NCBI GenBank assembly: GCA_031272345.1
Contig: JAISTZ010000093.1
Coordinates: forward strand, 1-5,458
Direction of reading: 5' to 3'
Length of the DNA: 5,458 bases
From: Spirochaetaceae bacterium
GTDB taxonomy: Bacteria > Spirochaetota > Spirochaetia > Treponematales > Treponemataceae
Shown: positions 1 through 5,458 of the stretch, one piece after another
Numbering within the stretch: position 1 is the stretch's first letter
Layout of the letters: every line of letters starts with the position of its first letter
Program-made: the position numbers and the translations under genes
Notes under the pieces: model-generated
What the model saw: only the letters and a program-made list of their open reading frames with translations
Database searches by the model: none
What the model was told of the DNA's origin: nothing

Positions 1-2880
1 GCCTTCAACTTCCCCATGATGGTCATGCTCTTTCCCACGGACAGCGGCAAGTCCCAGGGGGTGGCGATTTTTTTCTCCTCCGAGCAGTACATCGAGGACT
101 TCGGGGCGGGGACGAATCACTCCTTCATGGTGAACACCACCGGGGAGCTCCTGGTGCACCGGGAGCTGGACGTCCTCAAGCGGGGCCGCTCCGGGGAGAC
201 CACGGCCATCCGGGAGACGATTCTGCAAACCACCCTGGACGATATGCAGACCGTCATACGGGATGACGGGGGGGTGCAGTATTTCTGCGCCTTCAAGAAA
301 CTGCCCCGGTTGGGGACGGTGGTAGTCACCCAGATAGCCGTGGACACGGTGTTCGAGGGGGTCCAGGCCACGGTGCGCCGGAACGTGTACCTGGCGGCCA
401 TCATCCTGAGCCTGTCCATCACCTTCGCATGGTTCTTCTCCCGCACGGTCACCCATCCCATCCAGAACCTGATGCGGGCGGCCCGCAAGGTGGAGGGGGG
501 CGACTACGGGGTCGACGTTCCGATCACCAGCAAGGACGAGCTGGGCGTGTTGGGGACCACCTTCAACAGCATGAGCCTCAGCCTCGCCCGGACCCACCGT
601 CAATTGAACGAAGCTTATTCAAAGCTGCAGGAAGTGAACGAGGGGCTGGAAAACACCGTCAAGGAGCGGACCGCGGAGCTGGAAAAACAGACCGCCATCG
701 CCGTGGCCGCGTCCAAGACCAAGAGCGAATTCCTTGCCATGATGAGCCACGAGATCCGTACCCCCATGAACGCCATCATGGGCATGGTCGAAATCATGGA
801 CACGAGCAACCTCACGGAGAAGCAGGTCTCCTATTTCGGGGACATCCGGCTCATGTCCCGCACCCTCCTCAACATCATCAACGACATCCTGGACATCTCA
901 AAGATCGAAGCGGGGAAGCTCGAACTCGTGCCGGTCAACTACGACATGTACGTCCTCTTCGACAACATCATCACCATTTCGTCCTTCTCCGCGGCGGCCA
1001 AGTCCCTGAACCTCGTCAACAAGCGGGACGACGCCATGCCCCGCTACCTCTACGGGGACGAAATCCGGGTGCGCCAGATCTTCACGAACATCATCAACAA
1101 CGCGGTAAAATACACCCCCGAGGGCACCGTGACGGTCACCCTGAAGCCGGGGGTGGACAGCAGGAAGCGGCCCGTGGCGGTCTTTGCGGTGAAGGACACG
1201 GGAATCGGCATAAAAAAAGAAGAAATCCCCAAGCTTTTCGGCAGTTTCCAGCGGCTGGACGCGCAAAAAACCAGGACCATCCAGGGCACGGGCCTGGGCC
1301 TGGCGATCACCAAGCAGCTCCTCGACATGATGGGCGGCAACGTCACGGTTGAAAGCGAATACGGCAAGGGCAGCACCTTCACCATCACCTTCCCCCTGGT
1401 TGCCGGGGACGAAAAACAGGTCAAGAGCACCGAGGACGTCTCCAGCTTCGTCAGCCTCAAGCCCGGCGCGGACCTGCGCCTCCTGGTCACCGACGACATC
1501 AAGATAAACCTGAACGTGGCCCTGGGATTCCTGGAGAAACACGGCATGAAAGCCGACACCGCCGGGGACGGCCTGGAGGCCATGCAGAAGGTCATCGCCA
1601 AGGAAAAGGCCGGCAAGGGCTACGACCTGGTCTTCATCGACCTCCTCATGCCCAACATGGACGGCATCACGGCCATGCAGAAGATCCGCGCCCAGGGGGG
1701 CCGCCTCAAGAATCTCCCCATCGTCGCCCTCACCGCAAACGCCATGACGGACTCCATCGAGGAGTACCTCAAGGCCGGGATGAGCGACTTCCTTGCCAAG
1801 CCCATGACGGATTCCGAGCTGAACGCGATTCTGGCCAAGTGGCTCCCCAGGGACAAGGTCCTCATCGGCAAAAAGGCCGGCGCTCCGGCTCCGGCGCTCC
1901 CTGCTCCGGCAACGCAGCCTGCCCCGGCAGCAAGATCCGCTCCGGCAACGCGGCCCCCTGCCCCGGCGGCGAGACCTGCTCCCGCAACACGGCCCGCTCC
2001 GGCAGCGCAGCCCGCTCCGGCAACGCAACCCGCTCCGGCAGCGCAGCCCGCTCCGGCAGCGCAGCCCGCTCCGGCAACGGCCGGGGGCCGGGTGTTCGGC
2101 CCGGAGCAGCAGAAAAAGCTGGAGGAGCGGATCGGGGCCCTCAAGGATTACCTCCGGAATCGGGACTGGGACAGCTTCGCCCGGCAATCGGCTGCCCTGG
2201 GGCGGTTCTTTGGGGAGATGGGGCAGAGGGCCCTGGCGGACCAGGCCCTGCAACTGGAGAAGGCCGGAAGGGCCGCATCCGGCAAGGAGGAAGGGGGCCT
2301 GGCCAGGATGCACCGGGCCCGGGCGCAGAAATTCTGCGCGGAAAAAACCGGAGATGCGGTTGCGGCGTTTTTGGGCTTCCTCGCCAGACAGCGGAAGGGC
2401 GCGCCGCGGCAGGCCGCTCCGGCAGGCGCCCCCAGGGCCGCCCCGACCGGCGCTCCCAGGGCCGCGCCGAAAAAATCCCTGGGCTCCATCGCCGAAATCC
2501 CCGGCCTGAACATCGCAAAGGGTCTGGAGTTCACCGGGGGAAGCCTGGATTTCTACAAGCTCACCCTCCAGCAGTTCTGCGACGACTTCCCCGGCCTCAG
2601 GGACGCGGTGTTCGACGACGTGCGGAAGAAGGACTGGAAGGACTACGGCATAAAGCTCCACGGCTTCAAGGGGATGCTCTCCATGATCGGCGCGGACGAA
2701 CTCTCAGAGCGGGCCAAGAAGCTGGAATTCGCCGGAAAGGCCGCTGACGCCAAGGGCTCGGCGGAGGACGCCAGGGTCTGCGCCTCCGAAGCCCGGCCCA
2801 TAATGCAGGCGATCGCCGCCCTCCGGGACAGGATACTCGCCGCCCTTGATTCCGGCGGAGACGGGGAGAAGGCCCCATGA
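1..2880 (+). CDS. Hybrid sensor histidine kinase (Cache-TM-HAMP-HisKA-HATPase-REC-pseudoHpt-Hpt), 5' partial
   Basis: Inner-membrane hybrid kinase. Residues are numbered from the Met codon at 16, but the frame is open to base 1, so the true start lies upstream. Residues 1-120 look like the membrane-proximal half of an extracytoplasmic Cache/PDC sensor (MVNTTGELLVHRE at 38-50 resembles the usual strand-turn-strand); its first half and TM1 are missing. TM2 is about 123-141, HAMP about 142-195, and a coiled coil about 193-235. HisKA has SHEIRTP with His245. HATPase_c has the N box around Asn362, DTGIGI (394-399), an F box (LFGSF, 407-411) and GTGLGL (424-429). The receiver (about 488-610) has Asp493/Asp494, phosphoacceptor Asp542, Thr573 and Lys595. 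An Ala/Pro repeat linker (622-689), a helical Hpt-like module lacking His (693-795) and a second linker (795-819) precede an intact Hpt with HGFKG, His882. Inferred relay: His245 to Asp542 to His882, then to a separate regulator. The signal and the partner regulator are unknown. The stop overlaps the next start. Confidence 0.95.
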   Translation, partial: AFNFPMMVMLFPTDSGKSQGVAIFFSSEQYIEDFGAGTNHSFMVNTTGELLVHRELDVLKRGRSGETTAIRETILQTTLDDMQTVIRDDGGVQYFCAFKKLPRLGTVVVTQIAVDTVFEGVQATVRRNVYLAAIILSLSITFAWFFSRTVTHPIQNLMRAARKVEGGDYGVDVPITSKDELGVLGTTFNSMSLSLARTHRQLNEAYSKLQEVNEGLENTVKERTAELEKQTAIAVAASKTKSEFLAMMSHEIRTPMNAIMGMVEIMDTSNLTEKQVSYFGDIRLMSRTLLNIINDILDISKIEAGKLELVPVNYDMYVLFDNIITISSFSAAAKSLNLVNKRDDAMPRYLYGDEIRVRQIFTNIINNAVKYTPEGTVTVTLKPGVDSRKRPVAVFAVKDTGIGIKKEEIPKLFGSFQRLDAQKTRTIQGTGLGLAITKQLLDMMGGNVTVESEYGKGSTFTITFPLVAGDEKQVKSTEDVSSFVSLKPGADLRLLVTDDIKINLNVALGFLEKHGMKADTAGDGLEAMQKVIAKEKAGKGYDLVFIDLLMPNMDGITAMQKIRAQGGRLKNLPIVALTANAMTDSIEEYLKAGMSDFLAKPMTDSELNAILAKWLPRDKVLIGKKAGAPAPALPAPATQPAPAARSAPATRPPAPAARPAPATRPAPAAQPAPATQPAPAAQPAPAAQPAPATAGGRVFGPEQQKKLEERIGALKDYLRNRDWDSFARQSAALGRFFGEMGQRALADQALQLEKAGRAASGKEEGGLARMHRARAQKFCAEKTGDAVAAFLGFLARQRKGAPRQAAPAGAPRAAPTGAPRAAPKKSLGSIAEIPGLNIAKGLEFTGGSLDFYKLTLQQFCDDFPGLRDAVFDDVRKKDWKDYGIKLHGFKGMLSMIGADELSERAKKLEFAGKAADAKGSAEDARVCASEARPIMQAIAALRDRILAALDSGGDGEKAP
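1900..2082 (+). repeat. 18-bp in-frame tandem repeat coding an Ala/Pro linker
   Basis: Ten hexapeptide units of the form PAPA(A/T)(Q/R), residues 629-689 of the kinase, with one extra Pro codon at 1954-1956 and one unit beginning with Ser. The last five units, beginning at 1993, 2011, 2029, 2047 and 2065, are nearly identical at DNA level (cccgctccggcagcgcag with few changes); the earlier units have drifted. The third and fourth of these five are exact copies of the first. The repeat joins the receiver to the downstream helical module and probably forms an extended flexible or polyproline-like tether. Because the unit is a multiple of three, copy-number change would alter linker length without breaking the frame. 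Confidence 0.92.
2092..2400 (+). other. Degenerate Hpt-like helical module (no phosphoacceptor His)
   Basis: Kinase residues 693-795. Residues 717-753 align without gaps to 873-909 of the C-terminal Hpt: both have DW, an aromatic three positions later, Met/Ile-Gly (735-736 versus 891-892), a conserved Leu and Ala, then LE-x-AG-(K/R)-AA. At the position of the phosphoacceptor His882 this copy has Ala726, and at Lys885 it has Gly729. It therefore looks like a duplicated Hpt that cannot be phosphorylated. A role as a docking or spacing bundle is an inference. The comparison was made by eye, so remote homology is likely rather than proven. Confidence 0.6.
2398..2472 (+). repeat. Short GAPRAAP-type repeat linker
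   Basis: Three imperfect units of GAPR(Q)AAP(x), residues 795-819 of the kinase, join the His-less helical module to the intact C-terminal Hpt. The second and third units (from 2425 and 2449) are 24-base near copies. Composition matches the first Ala/Pro linker but the repeat unit is different, so it probably arose independently. It is likely a flexible tether. Confidence 0.75.
2863..2880 (+). promoter_or_regulatory. Ribosome binding site and ATGA stop/start overlap
   Basis: GGGGAGAAGG at 2863-2872 lies inside the last codons of the kinase gene, with GGAG about 8 bases before ATG 2877. The kinase stop TGA (2878-2880) shares bases with that ATG. This arrangement is typical of translational coupling, so the two proteins are probably made from one message in linked amounts. 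The overlap is seen directly; the coupling is inferred. Confidence 0.85.
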
Positions 2881-5458
2881 ACAGGTTCTTCCAGTGGCTC
2901 GGCAACATCTTTTTCCTTGTAATACCCCTGGGGGGCGCGGCCTGGGGGGGGTACATGCTTTGGAAGGACATCAACCAGAGCTTCGCGCAGATCAACCGGC
3001 AGCCCATCGGGCGGGTGGAGCGGACCGAGCGGATGGTCCAGCGGCAGCTTGCAACCAGGGCGATCTGGGAGCAGGCCGTGGGGGGGCTCCCCCTCTACCC
3101 GGAGGACAAGATACGCACCGGGGACGCCTCGGCGGTCAGAATCGCCCTTAATTCCGGGGATGTCATAGATTTAAGCAGCAATTCCTTCATCACCCTGCCC
3201 TCGGACGGGGAGGGGGGCATCCAGGTGGAAAGCGGAACGGTGATTCCGGTGGTTTCCTCCGGGGGGCTTTCGATACAGACCGCCGGGGGGGGCTCGGTGG
3301 CTGAGGCGGGGGAATGGGACTTCGGCGATGACCTGGGGAGTATCAACGGCGGGACGGGGGTGGAGAATCTGGTGATAAACACGATTCAGCCCACGGTGGG
3401 GCTGGCCTTCTCAAACGAGTCCTTTGCCGTGGACGCATACATGTCCCCCAGCGCCCGGAGCACCCTGCCCGTCTACCTGACCGTGCCCGCCCCGGAGGCG
3501 GTCATGGGCTGGGGCCTGGCGGTGCGGACCAACGACGGAACCCTCCTGCGGACCTATTCGGGGGAAAATTCCAGGGCCCCCCCGGAGCGGATAGAGTTCG
3601 ACGGCAAGGACGACAGGGGCAGGACTCTGCCCGAGGGGGCCTACAACTGGCAGCTTTCGGTCCTCTACAGGAACGGCTTTGTCTCCACCGCGGTCTCCCC
3701 GCCCTTTTTCGTCGACGCCACCCCCCCCAGGGCCGTCATCAAACCCGAATACCCCGTCTTCTCCCCGAACAACGACGGCAGGAAGGACCAGATGGTCTTC
3801 ATCCAGGAGGGCACCCCGGAGGTCACCTGGCGGGGCGAAATCCGCTCCGCCTCGGACGGCGCGGCCCCCGTGCGGGCGGTCCGGTTCACCGGGGGGCTGC
3901 CGGAACGGTTCTCCTGGAACGGCATCACCGACACGGGGGCCCCCGCGCCGGACGGGGACTACGTGTACCAGGTGTTCTCCACGGACCAGGCGGGGAACAG
4001 CGGGGCCTCCGCGCCGGTCACCTTCACCCTGAGCACCATGGAAACCCCCCTCAGGCTTGCGGCGGACAGCCGGGCCTTCTCCCCGGGGAGCAGGACGGGC
4101 CGGAGCAGAATCACCCTTACCCCATCGGCTGAGGTGGCCGGGGGAATCGCCTCCTGGAAGATAGACATCCTCAACGGGGACGGGGCGGAGGTGCGGACCT
4201 TTGAAAGAACCGGCGGCCTCCCGGGAAGTGTCCCCTGGGACGGGACCCTCCCTTCGGGCAAGACCGCCCCGGACGGGGTCTACACGGCCCGGCTCACGGT
4301 GGACTACTCCATGGGGAACGAGCCCGTCGCCCTGAGCGAGCCCTTCGTGGTGGACACGGAGCCGCCCTCAGGGGAGGTCGCCCTGGCCTACAGGAACTTC
4401 AGCCCCAACGGGGACGGCCGCAAGGACACCATCCCCTTCGCCGTCACGACCAGGGGGGACGACTCCTGGCTCGCGGTTATCCGTAATTCCGCGGGCGCCG
4501 AGGTGAGGTCCTGGGAGTGGGCCGGGGAGGCTCCGCTGATCGACTGGGACGGCACGGACGGGGCGGGGGCCCTTGCCCCGGACGGGAGCTACACCTTCAC
4601 CCTCTCCGCAACCGACGAGGCCGGTAACCGGAGCGCCGTACCCCCGGAAGCCCTGGCCCTCAGCACCTTCGCCACCCCCGTGGACATTGCCGTCAATTAC
4701 CCGGCCTTCTCGCCGGTCTCCCAGGGGGCCCAGAGCCGCATCACCATTACCCCGGCGGTGGGGGTGAACCGGGGCATCGACTCCTGGCGGATGGACATCA
4801 TCGACGCGGACGGCGGGGAGGTGCGGAACTTCGCCGGAACGGGGGCGGTCCCGGGCAGTTTCGTCTGGGACGGGGCGTCCTCCCTCGGAAAGCGCGCCCC
4901 CGACGGAGTCTACGCGGCCCGCATCCGGCTGGTCTACGACATGGGGAACGAGCCCTCCGCGTGGAGCGGCCCCTTCGTGGTGGACACGGTTCCCCCCGAG
5001 GGCAGCGTGACCACGGGCTTCACCGTCTTCAGCCCCAACGGGGACGGCCTCAAGGACTACATGCTCTTCACCGCAGTCACCTTCGGGGACGAACCCTGGC
5101 GCGGGGAGGTGACCGATTCCGCGGGTAAGACCGTCCGCTCCTGGGAATGGACGGGAAGCGCCCCGCCCCTGGTCTGGGACGGCACGGACAGCGCGGGCCT
5201 CCCCGCCCCGGACGGAACCTACGCCTTCGCCCTCTCCGCCAGGGACGACGCGGGGAACAGGTGCGAGAGGACCATCCCGGGCATCCGCCTGGACGCCCGG
5301 AAGCCCACAGCTTTGGTCACCGCATCCGCCGTGGGGATCTCCCCCAACAGGGCCTCCTCGGTCAGGCTGGGCCTCGTCCCGTCCATCAGGGATGGGATCG
5401 AATCCTGGAAACTGGAGCTTCTCGGCAGGTCCGGGGCGGTCTTCCGGTCCTTCCCCGC
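2877..5458 (+). CDS. Membrane-anchored FecR-domain protein with alternating FlgD/Ig-like repeats, 3' partial
   Basis: Open for 860 codons from ATG 2877 to the window end with no stop, so the C-terminus is missing. The start is set by a GGGGAGAAGG ribosome site about 8 bases upstream and by the membrane helix at about residues 9-28, which a start at Met27 would remove. No lipobox Cys follows the helix, so it is probably a signal anchor or uncleaved signal with the bulk outside the cytoplasm. Residues about 66-181 resemble a FecR domain (YPEDKIRTGDASAVRIAL at 74-91, then GDVIDL and later short beta strands). Seven Ig/FlgD-like modules follow from about residue 182, marked by WDG, APDGxY and D-x-AGN motifs, in the order B-A-B-A-B-A-B. 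Unlike classical FecR regulators it has only a few cytoplasmic residues and no anti-sigma segment, and no sigma factor gene is in view. Likely a structural, adhesive or sensory envelope protein; the exact role is unknown. Start overlap with the kinase gene implies one operon. Confidence 0.9.
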   Translation, partial: MNRFFQWLGNIFFLVIPLGGAAWGGYMLWKDINQSFAQINRQPIGRVERTERMVQRQLATRAIWEQAVGGLPLYPEDKIRTGDASAVRIALNSGDVIDLSSNSFITLPSDGEGGIQVESGTVIPVVSSGGLSIQTAGGGSVAEAGEWDFGDDLGSINGGTGVENLVINTIQPTVGLAFSNESFAVDAYMSPSARSTLPVYLTVPAPEAVMGWGLAVRTNDGTLLRTYSGENSRAPPERIEFDGKDDRGRTLPEGAYNWQLSVLYRNGFVSTAVSPPFFVDATPPRAVIKPEYPVFSPNNDGRKDQMVFIQEGTPEVTWRGEIRSASDGAAPVRAVRFTGGLPERFSWNGITDTGAPAPDGDYVYQVFSTDQAGNSGASAPVTFTLSTMETPLRLAADSRAFSPGSRTGRSRITLTPSAEVAGGIASWKIDILNGDGAEVRTFERTGGLPGSVPWDGTLPSGKTAPDGVYTARLTVDYSMGNEPVALSEPFVVDTEPPSGEVALAYRNFSPNGDGRKDTIPFAVTTRGDDSWLAVIRNSAGAEVRSWEWAGEAPLIDWDGTDGAGALAPDGSYTFTLSATDEAGNRSAVPPEALALSTFATPVDIAVNYPAFSPVSQGAQSRITITPAVGVNRGIDSWRMDIIDADGGEVRNFAGTGAVPGSFVWDGASSLGKRAPDGVYAARIRLVYDMGNEPSAWSGPFVVDTVPPEGSVTTGFTVFSPNGDGLKDYMLFTAVTFGDEPWRGEVTDSAGKTVRSWEWTGSAPPLVWDGTDSAGLPAPDGTYAFALSARDDAGNRCERTIPGIRLDARKPTALVTASAVGISPNRASSVRLGLVPSIRDGIESWKLELLGRSGAVFRSFP
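3420..5458 (+). repeat. Array of seven alternating Ig/FlgD-like modules (B-A-B-A-B-A-B)
   Basis: Approximate module bounds are B0 3420-3710, A1 3711-4040, B1 4041-4349, A2 4350-4670, B2 4671-4979, A3 4980-5297 and B3 from 5298, cut by the window end. The (F/M/I)SP motif recurs at Ser residues 190, 296, 402, 509, 612, 719 and 822 of the encoded protein, a spacing of 103-107. Modules share a strand ending in W-x-(I/V), a Gly-x-x-VR turn, WDG (W347 as WNG, W454, W557, W664, W767), APDGxY and, in A modules, D-x-AGN. A modules carry FSPN(N/G)DGxKD; B modules do not. The type is consistent with FlgD-like Ig folds known in secreted repeat proteins; assignment is by motif only. Confidence 0.85.
4311..5048 (+). 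repeat. 630-bp direct repeat pair in the Ig array (exact segments)
   Basis: Several exact matches sit exactly 630 bp apart: 4311-4325 with 4941-4955 (Met-Gly-Asn-Glu-Pro), 4341-4359 with 4971-4989 (the PFVVDT junction) and 4398-4418 with 5028-5048 (FSPNGDG, 21 bases). The spacing equals one A+B module pair of 210 residues. The rest of the two copies has diverged, so this is a duplicated unit with conserved patches. Similar matches to the first A module are weaker. Confidence 0.85.

Noticed and set aside
429..1352. 307-residue plus-strand frame rich in His, Gly and Arg
   Set aside because: It is the +2/+3 shadow of the HAMP-HisKA-HATPase region and lacks any coherent domain.
1900..2082. CRISPR-like short repeats
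   Set aside because: The 18-bp units abut without spacers and code an in-frame Ala/Pro peptide, so this is a coding minisatellite.
1620..2144. Minus-strand frame with a collagen-like Gly/Ala repeat
   Set aside because: The repeat is the reverse complement of the Ala/Pro linker, and the rest overlaps the receiver domain antisense.
898..2661. 587-residue open frame on the minus strand
   Set aside because: It lies wholly antisense to a kinase whose motifs are intact, has a low-complexity Cys/Arg/Gly-rich stretch made only by the 18-bp repeat, and shows no recognisable domain. Long antisense frames are expected in GC-rich coding DNA.
1839..2747. 302-residue plus-strand frame, Gly/Arg-rich
   Set aside because: It is an out-of-frame reading of the kinase C-terminal half, with composition driven by the repeats.
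2955..2957. Alternative start of the repeat protein at Met27
   Set aside because: It would remove the membrane helix and abandon the well-placed ribosome site and the ATGA coupling at 2877.
2877..2965. Lipoprotein signal peptide
   Set aside because: There is no Cys after the hydrophobic helix, so no lipobox; a signal anchor or uncleaved signal fits better.
4573..4767. Small Pro/Ser-rich plus-strand frame
   Set aside because: It is an out-of-frame shadow of the Ig array, which is open and motif-bearing throughout this stretch.

Overview
The window is GC-rich (by eye about two thirds G+C) and fully coding on the + strand. It holds two genes, both cut by the window edges and joined by a 4-base ATGA overlap. 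There is no RNA gene, insertion sequence, CRISPR array, promoter or terminator that I can support. Every other long open frame, on either strand, is a compositional shadow of these two genes.

Gene 1 (1-2880, 5' end missing) is a membrane-bound hybrid sensor histidine kinase. In order it has the membrane-proximal part of an extracytoplasmic Cache/PDC-type sensor, a transmembrane helix, HAMP, a coiled coil, HisKA, HATPase_c, a receiver, an Ala/Pro repeat linker, a helical module that looks like an Hpt domain without its histidine, a second Ala/Pro-rich linker, and an intact C-terminal Hpt domain. All phosphorelay residues of the intact modules are visible: His245, Asp542 and His882, numbered from the first Met in the window. 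The protein should therefore run an internal His-Asp-His relay and pass phosphate to a separate response regulator.

Gene 2 (2877-5458, 3' end missing) encodes an envelope protein of more than 860 residues. It has a short cytoplasmic N-terminus, one N-terminal membrane helix, a FecR-like domain, and then a regular array of FlgD/Ig-like modules of about 105 residues. Two module types alternate (B-A-B-A-B-A-B). The A type carries an Asn/Asp-rich FSPNxDGxKD loop and the B type has lost it. The A+B pair repeats every 210-213 residues, with exact DNA matches 630 bp apart in the last two pairs.

The organism is uncertain. A Cache-HAMP hybrid kinase with a C-terminal Hpt, together with a FecR/FlgD-Ig repeat protein bearing FSPNGDG motifs, recalls GC-rich spirochaetes (Treponema/Spirochaeta relatives). 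This is an inference from family resemblance; no marker gene is present. The tight coupling suggests that the kinase and the surface-facing repeat protein belong to one envelope-sensing or envelope-remodelling unit. The points most worth following up are the histidine-less Hpt module, the two-type alternating Ig array, and the co-translation of the two proteins.
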